Shown piece by piece: positions 39,378 to 54,334 of a stretch of 64,000 bases of DNA (position 1 is its first letter; each line of letters opens with the position of its first letter). The stretch is taken from contig NC_044277.2 in NCBI RefSeq assembly GCF_004027225.2, positions 34,876,812-34,940,811 on the forward strand. The letters are read 5' to 3'. The position numbers and the translations under genes were made by a program. The stretch comes from Strigops habroptila. Its lineage: Eukaryota > Chordata > Aves > Psittaciformes > Psittacidae. The notes below the pieces were generated by a model. The model did not search any database and was not told the DNA's origin. It worked only from the letters and a program-made list of their open reading frames with translations.

Positions 39378-39557
39378 GCGCGTCGCGGGCGCCGTCCGCG
39401 ATCCCACGCAGCGGGGGGAGGGGGGGGGTAAGGAAAGAGAAGGCTTCGTCCTCCCTCAGCCGCGGGGGTTGGCTGTCGCCGCCGCCCGGGCCCACCCCAG
39501 CCGCCCCGCGGGGGGAGCCGCCGACGGGGCATCGGGACGCCGCGGCTCTACCTCTGA

Positions 39558-40046
<489 letters not shown>

Positions 40047-40270
40047 TGAGAGACTCGGGGCGGGTGCGCGGAGGGGCTGCGGCCTCTCGACTTGCTGCGG
40101 AGCCCTCTGGCAGTGCCCGTGCCCCTGGGCCGAGGGGAGAGCGTCGCCCTTCGTCGAGCGCGGCCCTTCCGCGCACCGGCCCTTGCTGACAGCGGCTGCG
40201 AGGGCGCTGCGGCGCCCGGCGGGCTCTCGCCTCCTCCTCGCCGCTCGCAGGATGAATAGGCAGAGACGAA

Positions 40271-40290
40271 GAGCTGAGCTGAGCTGAGCT
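40271..40290 (+). repeat. (GAGCT)4 tandem pentamer
   Basis: gagct four times in a row, followed by the one-base variant gacct. It lies in the CpG island 460 bp after ARFGEF1 exon 1. Confidence 0.9.
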
Positions 40291-43200
40291 GACCTGGAAG
40301 CAGACGGCCGGCGGGGAGGGAGCAGGTGACAGGCAGCGGTAAGGGAGGAGGGACGAGGGTGTTGGACAGCGAGAAACAATGACACCAGGCCACGTCTAGA
40401 GCTGGTGGCCCTTCGCGGCCGGGACGCTGGCCTCTGAGGAGGAGGGCTAGAGAGGGAGAGGGTGGTCCCGGAGGTGTGCGAGGGAGAGCCTTAGCCGTGT
40501 GGTTACTGGTGGAGAAACAGCTGATGGGGAAGGGGGCTTCCCTCAGCCAGAGCTGGTGCAGGCACGGAAAACGTGGGAGTGTTTGTGTGCCTCGGGCTGA
40601 AGAGGGGCGTTAGGTTTGTAGTACAGCTGTATCAACACCACCTCTTCGAGAAGCGCCAGGGAAATGCGGGGCTGGATAGTACAAAGCATATATACACATT
40701 CAATAACAGGCAGCATGAAAGGAGAACTTGGGCTTTAAAATTCTGGTATGATGAGTACAGGCAGGGTTTGAACCTATGTGGCAAATAATGACGTATTTAC
40801 TGAAAGATTTCCGGAGAAAGGCCTTTATTTAAATAATACATAAGTGCGTTATGCCCCTCCCATTCTTGTGTAATTGTTTCTGGGTTTAGAGATAATTATC
40901 TTGATTTTGTACAGTAATAATGTCTGTTTAAATGATTGTTTGAAGAGATACTATTAAACTGAAACTTCCTTGTTTTAAAAATGAATATAAGTAATTTCAA
41001 GCTGTTTTTTGTCATTCTATTCATTTGTCTTTTACAATACTTCCCCCCCCAACATTCCTTTTCTTATTTTCTTTGTTTGTGAAAGACCCTGACAAATGGC
41101 CATAGTTCAAATATTTATTTCTTAATAATTTTAAAAGATTGGGAAGAGTTTGTGTTGTTTGGTTTTGTTGGTTTGGTTTTTTTTTTTTTTTCTTTTTTAA
41201 CATTTCTCATCAGTAGAACTGTTAATAATAATCTTATGATTTGGGCAGATAGGATTAGACTGATAACTCTTTGGCCTTTCTGTTGGCTTTAGACTGCATA
41301 TTCAAGCTAGAAATAAAACAGAGAAATGTTTTCTTTTTATTAAACTGAATTTATATCCAGCCTGTATGTCATTCATAGAATTAGACACTGGTATGAATCT
41401 TGTGTTTGTGCTGTACTTTTACTTCGGTAGTTTGATCTGTCTTAAATATCACCCAGATGCCTCCAACCATGGCTCCACTGTATTACACTGATTATAAAGC
41501 AAACCATCTAGACTGTAGAGTCTGCGTCTTTTATCTTGTAAACCAGTTTGTGCAAGGGGACCCCCAAGCACACATCCCAGTGATTTCTGTGCTACAGCTT
41601 CATTTGAAACCTTCTCCTGTGGATCTGATTGTGTGATTGGAGCTTAAACAGGAAAACGATACGGTGTGTGGGTATAAAAGCCAGTGAGGCAGGAAAAAAG
41701 AAATACAAGATTGTGTGTGTTAGCTAATGTATATAGAAGGGCTTCATGAACTTGAAAAATATCAGACATTAAGTTAATTACCATAGACTCTTACTGACAT
41801 AATTTTTTTAGCTTGTGGCACAATGAAATATAGTTGATGATTGTAAATGTAGTATGGTCCATTGTCTGGTTTTGTATGTCACAGACTCCTAATTCAGATA
41901 CTCTATTTTTGAATAGAGTACTGCTTATGTCTAACTATAAAAAGCTTTTCATAATAAAGTAAGCATCCTCCATATTTAACATGTGGGGCCACTGGGTGTT
42001 AAAGCTGAGCTGTGATTTTTGTGGCAGAATTGGAAATAGGATGCACGTGTTGTGCTCTCTTCACGTAGCTCTTCATCTGTTGGAGAGTACTCTTCAACTG
42101 GATGCTCCTTTGCCACCTGAAGCAAGGAGTGCAGACTTCTTATTCCTGAGAAATTGCTTTATTTTAGAAAGCAACAACATTATTGATGAAACATTAGAAA
42201 AATAGTAATTTAGAGTTAAGTTCAATCTGGAGTTAATCCTGCGAAGTCTAGTGTTGAGGTTTTATTGGGTTTTTAAAAGTGGTTGTTAAATAAAACATAG
42301 CTTTTAAAAATCCTAGCAATAACTGCAAATCCTCAAATCAACATCATGGGGTTTTTTAAGTCTGAATATTTAATTCATTAGCCTTCACTGAAATAATCTG
42401 GTGTAATACCAACCTCTGCCATTAAGATCTTTCTTCCAAATGCATGAATGTAGTAAAATGTTGGTTACTATTACTATATCAAATGTTATAACTAGTAGTT
42501 GTGACTACCAGACTTTTTTTGTTTGTTTGTTTTTTGGAATGTTTTCAATTTATTTTTTTTTTCCTAAATCCATGATTACATTGTTTTACATTGTTTGTAT
42601 AAGATGAGCTGCTATTGAAGTATTTCAGAAACAAACAAGCAATGACCACAAATATGGTATTCCTGTATAAGAGGCAAACAATTTAAAATTCTGCCTTTTA
42701 GATTGAGGTTGACAAGCAGTATTTTAAGAATCTTTAAGAATATTCCTTTGTCATTTAAAATCCGTATATGTTTTCTGATAAACCTGTTCTGTTGCATTCC
42801 GTTAAGATTATACTTCATCTATTTTTGATTTGTGAGTTCTGAGGTAGAAAAACCCTGTAACATTCCTGGTGTATGTTACTGTGGTAGTCTGATCTCTGAA
42901 CAGGTGTTAAGATGAGGTCCTTCTAGTATAACCATTTTTCTGGGCTATTAGAAGATAAGAAAGCAAAATCTTAATTAAATATGGCAGCTTGAATTATAGA
43001 TGTTTGGGGTTTTTAACAGGGATGAAATTAAGCCTGATATTCGCATCTGTATGTAAGGATGCACCAGGTTGTGTCTGGATTAATATGGAACAATTGACTC
43101 CCAAATTTAATGTATTTTTTCACTTAACATTGTCCTTTCTGAAAGACATTCTATGTAAGAAATACAATGTTTTTTTTTCTCTAATTGCCTAACGAAATAC

Positions 43201-46200
43201 AGCTAATTTAAAACTTCATATTGTATATTTGCATAGCAGCTACTCTTAATCTATGTAAGGAATGAGTTTATCTTGAAAATTGGCCATGTGCAGAGGGCGT
43301 CGGGCAGCAAGCTGGCTGACAGCAGGATTAGATTTAGAGGTTCCCTTCCTAGTCAGTTCTCTGCACTGCTGTTTCTGTATTGGTTTTCAGCCATGTTACA
43401 GTCTAGGAAGCTTTACAGTAAACATACTGCATTATGCAGAGTCCAAAAAAGTTATTGGTGGTGGGGAGGGAATTCCTCAGCTGAATGTAATGTTTTTAAT
43501 AGGCTGAACAAAACTGGTTAGTGCTTTGTGTCAGAATCTGGGGTGTGGATTTGTCTGTGGAAAAGTGGTTTATAGAAGGACCAAGCTGAGCAAACCAGAA
43601 TTCCCTGCTTGTATTAAAGGCTGCTAGTTCAGTTGCAAATCAGGAGCCAAGCAACTGTCCTGTAAAACTCCAAATCGCGAATGATGTAAAATGATACAGA
43701 TATGTACCTAGTATGTACTTTAAAGAAAAGTGTGCATGTGCTGCTTGGAATTCTGGAAGTGCTGTCTGGAGAGGGTTGAAACTTAGTTTTAAAAGGTTCT
43801 TCAGTGCTCCTTGGATTGTTTAGTCTGTCATGCAAAGATCCTGCTGGATGATGTAGGTCTCATGCAATGTGAAAGTAATAGTTCAGTTTGTGCTGACATT
43901 AAATGCATGTGTAGGATGATGAAGCAGCAGGATATAATTAAGCACTGAATCTTTTGCTGAAAACGGGTAACGTTTGGAGTAGAACTCACCTCAGAGGTGG
44001 GAAGATTCATCTATACCTACACAGTTTTGTAAATGGCCTGGGAAAATCTCACCTGCATACGTTTTTCTCTCTTTTTACCCTTCCTGGTCTCATGTCCTTT
44101 GCATATGTAGATAATCACATTCTATTATCAGAGTAAGTTAGGTTAATAGTCAATGCAGAAATGCATGTACATGTTGCAAATGTTGGGTGTATTGAAAAAA
44201 ACTCCTAAGCTAGCAGAAAGTTAAAAATGCATTTTGAAGACAATTATCTTGTTACTCTTCTGGAATTAATTTTACCGGGCAAGTGTTGGATGACCTAAAT
44301 TTCTGTTTGTATTTTGGATAATGCTGTTCTCAGTAGCCTACCTTCCACCTTTCATCAAAATTAGTTGTTCTTTTTTAGAAGCCAAAGCCCAGGATTTTTG
44401 GAGCTGACTACAAAGAGATCGGTGTTGTACCATTGTCTGTGGTCTCCATGTGCTATAGGCATTTATTTTCATAATATTCAAGTCACTGTTGTCCACAGAG
44501 AATGTATTTTCTGGTTGTAATTGTTCTTCTGAAACACTTATTTTGAATTAAGCAAGCAGGATAAATGGAGATTTCTTTGCTAGTACAAACCAAGATGTAT
44601 ATTAAAAATATATATATATGCCTAAAAGGTGCCTCTGCCTTTCCCCCCTCTTGCTTGTTTTGCTAAGCTTGGGCTTTAACTAGCAGGGTTTCTGTGTGGT
44701 TAAGGTCTTACCTACTTTTGCAAAGATTTAAAGCTTTTTTGGTAACAGTAATATATCGTTGGCCCCATAAACTGCTTTCCAGATTGCCTTCTGCATTTGA
44801 GGTGTAAAGTGCCATTTATGTTGAATTTAAGAGAAGTCCATAGTGGGAATTTTTATTGTTTTAAATGTAATCAGTTCTTGTCTGTGAAGAATGGCAGTGC
44901 TGACAAGCTTTAATCTCCCTTGAGAAAGGGGATGATTGGCAGGGTACATGTAAAAACACTTTTGTAGAAAAAAAGGTGGATGGTATTTGAGTTAGAAAAA
45001 TGTTAATGGAGTTAATAGAGAATGAGTACCAAATATTTGCTTTTTGTCATGGAAGTTAAAAAAAATGGTGCAACTTTGACTTTATCCTGAAATACATCCT
45101 TAGTTAAAGCCTTTGATATTTTGAAAGTTTTAACATTGATTTTCAGTATCTTTTAAAATCTGATCTTGAAAGGCTTCAGCACATCTTTGTGACACAGGGC
45201 AGCTTTTAGATACCTCTGTTCTGCTGTGTACTTTGGAGCACTAATTGGAATGTTGAAGCATAAAATGAAAACTTGTTGCCTTGTAAGAAGGCTGCATCTA
45301 TTTCTTATGATGAAATATTTTTACTGTTTTGTGGGGTTTTGTTCTAGTTGGATCTTTTTCTGTACCCTCTTCCAGTATATTATTCCTGCGATTGTCATCT
45401 TTTCCTCTGTTCCATTGGTTTGTGTCCCCAGTTAATTGCAGTTTCATATTTTCAGGGTGACAACAGTATCCATTGTTGTGCGTCGTCTTAGATTACAATT
45501 GGAAAAAAAAATTAGCTTGGCTGTTGATGTTAGATGTCCATTCCAGACCTTTTCTAGAGTCCTTCAGAGAGTAATTGGCATTGAGCTAAGATGTTGTTAA
45601 ATGCACTGACTTGTTTAGCTGTCAGGAAGGATTGTCACATGGGTGTTTATGGAGAGAAGCATCAGCCAGTAGAGGTCTAGTCGGTCTCTCTTCCTCGTTC
45701 TTGGCAAAACTCCTAGCCAAAATCCTGGACTCTCAAAAGAACTAAATGAGGAAGCCTTGTCTTCTTTTGGCGCACCTACCTGTCAGGTTTGGGTTTTTCA
45801 TTGGCGTTGATACTTTTATCAAGGTCCTGATTAGTTAGTACTTTAAAGTAAACAAATTCTGCCAGGAGCCTTGGAAGCCAGACCAGCAAACTTGTGCATG
45901 AAACTCATTCAATTCTGCAACAGTCACTCAGTGACTCTGATAGGCTGGGAAAGGGAGTTTCATGTCTTCTGCAAGTCAGAGAGCTTTTATGTGTGATGTG
46001 TAAATTGGTGGTTTGCCAGAAGAAAGTATTTTTGTCTGGGAATGACAGCTACTGTCAGTGGAGCCTCAGAGGCTGAAGTGACTTGGGAAACACAATCCTC
46101 AGATTTGGAGGAAGGAGGAAGGTGTCAAGGAAATAGGATTGAGTAAGAAGTTTGATAATTTTTATGAGGAGGCAGAGTTCTATTGTGTGTGTCTGAAAGC

Positions 46201-46639
46201 CAAGAATATGTGATCTAGCTGTGCTAATCAGGTGGATGCAGACCAAGAAGTACTCAGTGTGTAGCTGGCAGTTATTTTCATGTCCTTGAGTAAAGAGTAG
46301 AAGAAACTGTAGGTTACTGTTAGGCAAACCAAACCTTTAATAAATATCACCTACATACAAAAAGTCTCCAAACAACCAGGGAAAAATAAAAAATACTTCT
46401 GTGGCATTTTATAGAAAGAGAATATTGTGCAAGAAAAATTGAACAAATGGTAGCTGGTTTTGTTTATAGGAAAAATACCTAGTATCAGAATGTAAAAGTA
46501 GGGGGAAAAAAAAACCCCAAAACCCGAATGAAAAAACCCCCCCAAAACAGCCTATATGTTTTATAGGTATCTTAATGGAATGCAGGGGAGTGTTAAATAC
46601 AAGTATCTATTCTGAGGGATACTTCCCACTTTGAATACA

Positions 46640-46960
46640 AAAGTAGAAGAGCTGCTAAAAATAGGCCTCTCAAGTCCCAAAAGTTTGAAATACTTGGCAG
46701 AATTCCCTTATTGATTTCTAATCAATCTTAGGACACTGAGAAAGTTCTGAAGGACTGGAAGACGTCAGCTGCTGTGCCAACATTGTTGCAAGGATGAATA
46801 GGTTGACCTAGGTGATTACTAATGTATTGGCCTAATGTTGATCCCAAGCAAGGTAGTGGAGTAGCTTGGTACGTGATGTGAGAATAAAAATGCCAGACAG
46901 CAGGGATTTGAGAAGGATTAAAAAATGAGTGCCCTCTACCAGCTTAAGTGTTTGGGATGG
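46640..46960 (+). repeat. Ancient CR1/L3-like LINE relic (RT region)
   Basis: The stretch gaaggactggaagacg, then gacctaggtgattacta, tattggcctaatgttgatcc and caaggtagtggagtagctt parallels the LINE ORF2 block before the reverse-transcriptase core (a DWK...VP...NYRP-like arrangement). The frame is broken by several stops. Assignment is from remembered amniote CR1/L3 consensus patterns, so the family is uncertain and the boundaries approximate. Confidence 0.55.
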
Positions 46961-49900
46961 ATTATAAGACATTATCTCCACATTTTAGTTTTCTGTAACT
47001 CCTGTGTTCTTCAATTCTTAATTTACACGATTAAAAGTAAAAACTGCCAAACTGGTAGGAAAAGGCTTGGTAAAATTTCATTTGAATTGATAAATGTTTA
47101 CTTTTTTGTTATGATTTTTCTGTCCATTTGCTTCTTTCCACTGTCGCCATTGTCTTAGGTTTTAGGTTGGAGATTTTGTTTGGGTTTGTTTTGGGGGTTC
47201 TGAGTTTGATTTTGTTTAACGGTTTTCTTTAATTTGAAGTTCTACGTTTTAGTTTTCAGTGTGGATGTATTAGTTGAAGAGACTTCAGCTGGAAAGCAGG
47301 AGCTCTTAGAAGAACTTGAAGTCTTGAGGAAACTGAGCTCTTAGTATGATGTTTTAATCAAGGGGAGCTTTGAAGCTTGGGTAGGGAATGTGGAGGTTAT
47401 ACTACCAGATACAACTTTTAGAGTAACAGTTTCCGCTGGTTTCAGCATTACCAGTTAGACATGTTTGAAGAGTCATACAAATTAGAGAATGAAAGAAATA
47501 GTGCAAGAATCAAGATGAAGTGTTGCTTCTGTTTAGAACACAGGTAGGAAAACAGTGGGTTGGTTTTATTCTCTGATGCTGCAAGTCTTTGTATCACTCA
47601 TTCTTTTCAAAAAATGTGTTTTAATTCAGGGAACAGTTGTTTCAGAGATGTGTTGCATCTGGGTGTGCTTTTCAGGAGTTTGTAAAAGGCAGTCACACTG
47701 GATCCTTCCTCTTAAATTGTAAAAAAGATTATTCTGTTGGAAATTCGTTTTCTTTAATAAAAAAGTCATACTTGGTTTTATGGGAATTGTAAATGCAACT
47801 GTGTGTTTATACCAAAGGTTGCGTATTTAGTGTGTTGTGGAAGTGCTGTTTGTGAGTGTGGGAAACCCAAAAATGGCAACTAGAGCTTTCGTTTTGCGAG
47901 GGAATTTCTCTTCCTCCACTTTGGTCACCTGCCCACTGATTTTTTTCGCCTCTTCAGGAAAGATAAATCACCAAAACTTCCCGAACTGAGTGATCATTGC
48001 TGCATTCTGGTGGTGGTTATTTTCTGAAGGGGCTACTTGTAGCTTTTCTCTAAGCTGTGATGAAATGTACTCATGCTAGTGAAGGATCTCAAAGCAGTAA
48101 TGTATTGGTTGTAACATTTGTTTAGATTCACAGAATGTCTTTCTGCTCCGTTGTTTTGACACCCCCACCCCCATATTTTTTGAGCTTAAACAAAGAACAA
48201 TATTTCAGTAGCATGTTGGGTAGATTTTAAAATAAAAAGACAAACCCAACCCCAAAAAGGAGATTTACACTTGACCACTGTAGTGGACCATAGCCCCTGT
48301 CTACTTTGATAAACTCACATGGCTGCCTGTTTCTGTTTTTTTGCAGGTGTGCTGTTCTTGCTCTGTTCTAGTATCATTTAATTATTCTGCTAAACAGGTT
48401 TCATTCTAATTGTATTAGCTACCTAGCTGTTTTGTCATGCTTGGGTGGGTTTCTTTGTCTTTTGTCTCAGCTTTATGGAGTTGTATGTACACTCTTAACA
48501 GTTTAAGTAAGTTTTACCAAAACCAAGAGAGTCTTTTATTAAGACATACAGGGCATGATTGCCCCTCCCTCCTCCCAGTGTTTCTGGTACTCTGTGTATT
48601 GTGTGCTAATGTGGTAATAGATTACATGGTTATTGATGTTATGCTATTTTATACTTGGTTTTGTTCAAGTGGGTAATGTCTGCTGTCCAGTGCTCTTCAA
48701 TCTTTTTTTCATGTCATGTATTTCTTCTATAAGAAAAAAAAAAAAAAAGTATATTTTTAAGATAATTGAAAGTAGCTACCCTTGAGATAAATGGGTTTAT
48801 TTAAGCCTTCTTTTTTGTCTGCTCTTAAACACAGAGGGAGATAGGTTTAAAAAAGATGATCCATTAATAATACAAATTCTGCACTCACTCTGTTTATCAC
48901 TTGCTGTTCTAATAACAGATTTTGTAATGTTATACCTTCTTTTCATTTAGAAATAAAAGTGTAATTAAGTTTGTAAATATTTAATGTCAAGATTTAAGTC
49001 AATTCTGGATACAGGGGTGCTTTAACACTTGGTAGTTTTACTTGACATAAGTGTGGGACTCTTGAGCATCAGTTTACATTGCAGTTGTCATGAATGTTTG
49101 AATGACCAGTGTGCTTCAACACTGCAATGTGCAGCTTTGCAGTTTGAGAGAAACTGGGGACAAGATATTCCTGGACTTTCAAATTGAGGTAAAATTATTA
49201 AATAGTAACTTGTACTACAGGATTCAGCTCTCCAGTTGAATAGTACGAGGTATACTTACAAAGTTTCAAATATATAAATTAAATATAAGTAGTGTGGCAG
49301 TGGTTTGATTTCTTTGGTAGCTTTCCATCATATTATAATTTTAAAACTATGCTACAAATTATGTACAAAACTGTGCTTCCAGTGGAGATAATAAGCATAA
49401 ACTAATTGGAATGCCTTTTCAAATGAAGATGTTTTTTGCAAAGGCATGGTTCTGTTGTGTGTAAAACTAACATACCTGTGCATGCCTGACAAGCAACCTT
49501 GTGGGTTATTTCAGTGTGTATAAATGTCTGGGTGGTACTATTGCATGGACCGAGTGTGCAGCAGCTGGTATAAAATCACTGGGTTTTTTTCTGCAACTTA
49601 GGAAAGCTGGAAAATGCAGAGTCTTAACTCAGCTTGCTTCATTTGGCTAATGGACTGTGACATCTGCAAGAATGCTGTACTGGATCTTGTGCAGTGTATG
49701 GGAAAGTGGATAGGAATTAATTAACCTCTGTTTTCATTATCCTGAAATGGAAAGAGGGGTTTTTAACTGCTGTAAGTAAAATCGCTAGAATAGGACAGCT
49801 GCATTTGCATAAAAGTTTGAAAGCTGGATAAAGACTGCCTAAGTGCCTGAGAAGTATGATTAAAATTTTCTTCACCTGCAGTGAAATGAGACACTTAGAT

Positions 49901-50529
49901 GCTTTCCACTTGTGATTTAAGACATGACACTTTATTTTGTGTGATTATGTGTGCATAATTATGCATATAAATAGATCTCAAATGCTTAGAAACTTTGCTG
50001 TAAAGAGAAACAATTTTGGAGACAAAAACTATATCGAACACTGGGGGAGATAGACTGATGGCTAGTCATGTTTGGAAGAGCTTTAGATTTGTCGTAGATA
50101 CAGAAAGAGAGAAGAGTAAAGTTTGACCTCCATCCCTGAGTCTTACATTGTATTATAAAGCTTGAAATAAAATTCTGTGTTCAAATTATTAACACTGTCT
50201 TTTACATTGAGGGAAAAGCAACACTTGGACCATTCTTTCCTTGATGGCCTTCTTTTCACATGAAAGCAGAAGCTGCTGTCTGTCGTCTTGGTTGTTCTTC
50301 AGGCCTTTCAGTGATGAACTTAAAGCAGGTGATATGGCACCAAGACATTTCTTACCTCTACCTTTGGATGATTTTGTTTTATGCTTCTGTGTAGGAGTTC
50401 ACTTTAATAACATCCCCCACCTCCCCCTCCCAACCAGAATTCCCCCTTCCCCCTGCCCAAAGCTGCTCTCTGAAACTGAACCAGAGGGAGAGCTGTGCTA
50501 GAATGAAATTCTCTCACCAGAGAAATGGA

Positions 50530-50741
50530 GACAGGAAAAGTTAGCTGGGGATAATGTCCCTCCCATGTGCTGGCTGTCTGTCCTCCAGGGTCAGAGATGG
50601 CCCCTGTTTCCACAACCATTTCTTGTTTTCTGCTCACTGATGCTACATCCTTGGCCTACTCTGCATGAAAGGCACATCTAGAAATTCAGTCCTTTCATTT
50701 CCAGATTAATTTTTAATTTAAATTCAGGTAAAATTTTTCTA
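50530..50741 (+). repeat. Unclassified interspersed repeat, copy B
   Basis: Second copy of the 0.2-kb repeat at 37950-38168, 12.6 kb downstream in ARFGEF1 intron 1, same orientation. It differs by small indels and by TG in place of CpG. No target duplication or terminal repeat is evident at either copy. Weaker similarity (accagag...) may extend about 15 bases further 5'. Confidence 0.75.
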
Positions 50742-53700
50742 AGAGAAGGTTTTTAATTTATTTTTTTTTAAAGAACAATAAAGTGTAATTTTGAGGACTT
50801 TTACAGACAGGATTAAAGAGTCTTTTATTATTTATTGCCAGTATCTATAAAACATACATACACTGTACCAGTGGCAGGTGCTGTACATAGCTTGTACCTG
50901 TGGCAGTACATGCACTACTGATTCATAACTCTAACTTACGTAAAAGATTTCTACCTCCACAGAGGTCAAAATGGCCAAATTAGTTTTATATACCCGTGAC
51001 TGAATAATTTCTACAAAGCCTTGAATAGCACAGATTAGATGTAGTCTAATAGATGCCTGATGAGCACTGACTGGTGGTGTTTGCATTTCATTAGAAATAG
51101 ATTGCCTAGAAATAGCCACAGAGTTATGTGCTGGCTTCTGAAATACGAAGAATCCATTATTTTGGTAACAAGTAGTTAAAAAGACCAAGTATCCTTTTAT
51201 AACAGAGAAAGTTATTTTGAAAGTTCTTTTGATTGTGTAGTTTATAGCAGCATTTGTTTCATCACATGTCCTAAAATGCTCTTAAAGAAAAGGTAGGAGG
51301 GATACAATCTCTCTGTGCAGTAGAAAGTGTAAATAGTTACTGTTAAATAAAAATTTTATATATGTAAACCATTTGTGTAGTCAGTGCAAGTACACTTTTT
51401 CGTAATAGTTTATTATGAACTGTGGGTCCAGTAAATATCTAACTGAATACCTTAATTGTCTTGTTCTTCACAGCTTTGGTAAGCAATGGTAGAAGAAGCA
51501 CTTCCTTAAAATACAGTGTTCAACATGGGTGAAGTTACCAATCCTGTGTTGTGGTGACTTACTTTAAGTAGTCTTCCAAGTGGGAACCTTCTGATCAGCA
51601 TTTGAGAAAAGAAAAAGTAGTTGTCATATGAGTAGTTGTCTTAACTGACAACTGAACTTTCAGTTTATTATTTCTATGTAAATAAAAGATAGGAAATGGA
51701 AAATAAGTCTTACTAATAATCCAGTACATATGTATTGTACTGAAGTTGGTCACACTAGATCTTTCAAAGTACTGTAATACTCATATTCTTATATCTTGTG
51801 TTCATTTAAACATCCGGTCTGAGCTGCTTCCTATATCAGAATCTAATGAAGAAATCAGGACTTTCAGTAACTGATCAGTAACAGTGTGATCCCTCTGAAA
51901 GCTTAGTTTGGAAGATCTCAGATCAGGACTTCTGGTTTAAAGTTTGAGCTTTCTATTACACATACAAATTTTTGTTTGAAAATTACGAAGTTGATATGCT
52001 TGTAACCTTTTGGAGGGCGTACCATAGACAGAAAAAAAAATAATTAAGCCCATACTACTGCTAGGCAGGTTTTTTTTTTCCTCTGTCAAATGTAGCTTGA
52101 TAGATTTTATAGACAAATCTTTAAATTGTAGTCTTCTGGCTATCTCACTGTATCTGGAAAACATGATGATTTTCTTATGATTCAGAGCTACAGCAAAAGG
52201 GTAGTGGCATAATGCCTTTTTAATTAGAAGGTTACCAGTAGAATAATTCATGTATAGACTTACATGTGACCTTTAAAGTTTTAGTGCTTGAAATGGGTAA
52301 GAATCTTGCAGTCATGTGTTTTGCGTATTGTTTTTTCATCCCTACTTGCAGATTGCTTTTGAAGTTACTGTGGTAAGCAGGCTACTTAATGGGAGTATGT
52401 TTGAGTGGGGCTTTTTCCCATTTCTCATGAGCTAATAAGGATCTTATGTCTGAAATAAAGCTTTGTCATTTCCAACTTGTACATTATCTTTTAAACTACA
52501 CATTTCCAAAAAGATGAAGTCAGATATCTACAGCAGAGATGGAGGTTAAAAATAAAATGTAGATTTTCCCATATCACAAAGAGATCCTTTAATTTGATTC
52601 TGGCTGTTCTTAGAACTTCACACTGCACAAGAGCTTATTGTCCTAGTTGTATCTAGTCTTTGACAATTCACAACACTGACTGCTTGACAGAAAAGTATAT
52701 GAAACCTTCTCAGAGACATTGAAAATTTGATAGCAAATGATTGCCCCTGTCACGAGGATGATAATCAGAGCGTGAAGGTTCCCTTTTTGCAGTGTGTGGG
52801 AAGTGTTGCTACCTACATAATTCGATCAGTTTTAACTCTGGATTTTCTTTTTCTAAAAAAAACCAAAACAAGCCACCTAGCAGTCAAAATAAACACCTAC
52901 ATTCAGATAAATATGCTCACGTGCCTGACTTAGAATAATCATCATTATATGCCAGCATTTATTTTATTCCAGGAGTCTCTATGTATATCACCTACTTTAA
53001 TACACTGTATGTTTGTGTTCATTGAGGGGGCAACAGATGTGTAATAGCTTTTCTTAACTTGAATAAACTGTGAAACTTTAGAGACTTCGCTGTATGTCAT
53101 AGTAGTTTGTAGTAGCTGGTTATACTCTAAAAAGTATGGACTAAGGATGCATTGCCATTGCTATGCATGTGTGCTTATTCCTGAAAAAAAAAAAAAAATT
53201 CTAAGAAAAAATAAGACTGTTTGAAGGATTGTGTTACATGACAAAATATTACTGAAAAGGTGGGCTGTGTGAAAAGTGGACATGTAGCTTTGTTCATGCT
53301 GCCAAATGATCCAGAAACAAGACTGAGAAACATAATGATGGTCTTGTTCTGCAGCAGCAGTCTGTCCTTGCCAGAATAAATACAAAGCATTAGTAAATCG
53401 TTTATTTCAGTCTTCAGTTGTCACCAACCAAGCAGATGAGCAAGTAGAACGTAGTAGAAAATGAGACGTCTGAAGAAATAGTTTCATCAGTAGGTAACTA
53501 TGTCAAAAACAAATGTATGCTTGCTTATATATGCATGACAGAAGTCTTCAAAAATGGTCAGCTGAAATACCAGCGGTTTTAAAATGAGGATGCTGTCTTA
53601 ACAGGCCAGGAATGAGGAGTCTGTGGAAAAGTTCTAATTCCATAGCACTAATCACATTGGTACGAATGTTTAATTTGCTGTACTGTACAGAAAGCTTAGT

Positions 53701-54334
53701 CATGTTAGGTAGATAAATCAACTGCATTGACAAGTAACAATTAAGATGTATTGAGCAGCTCTTGAGTCCTTCTCAAGCACTGTCCAGGAACTGACTTAAG
53801 ATGTAACAACTGAAGAGCTGGTCTGTAATAATAAGCATTCTCATCATTACATGCTCAAACATATGCTCAAATTCAGTTTCACAGTAGTTGTGAAAAAGAC
53901 TCACTAAAGCACGTATTTTTTTTATTTTAAAGAGTAATATAGGATTGAGGGCACTTTGAAGGGAGCAAGGTGCTTAGAGCTAACATGGTGATTCTTTGTC
54001 ATGTATTTTGTTAACAGAGGAAGTGTATACCAGCTATCCACAAAAGCCCCTGATAAAGTTAGTATGAACAAGTAGCAAAGAAGAAAACACACCCATAATC
54101 TGTATGGCTCGTAAATTATAGTGGTATCACACAAGCATTTGGGGAATATAAAGATACTGAAGGAGACCAAAATACGTTATTTTCTTTGTTTATAGAAACA
54201 GAGGAAATTTCCTATAGTGGAATTGCAAGGAATGAGTCAGGAAGAAAAATCCCGATTTGAAGTTTAAACCAGCGTTCCTTACTGGGAACTTACTGGGATT
54301 AGGAGTTTTTAAAGGACCTCTAATCTGAAATTAC

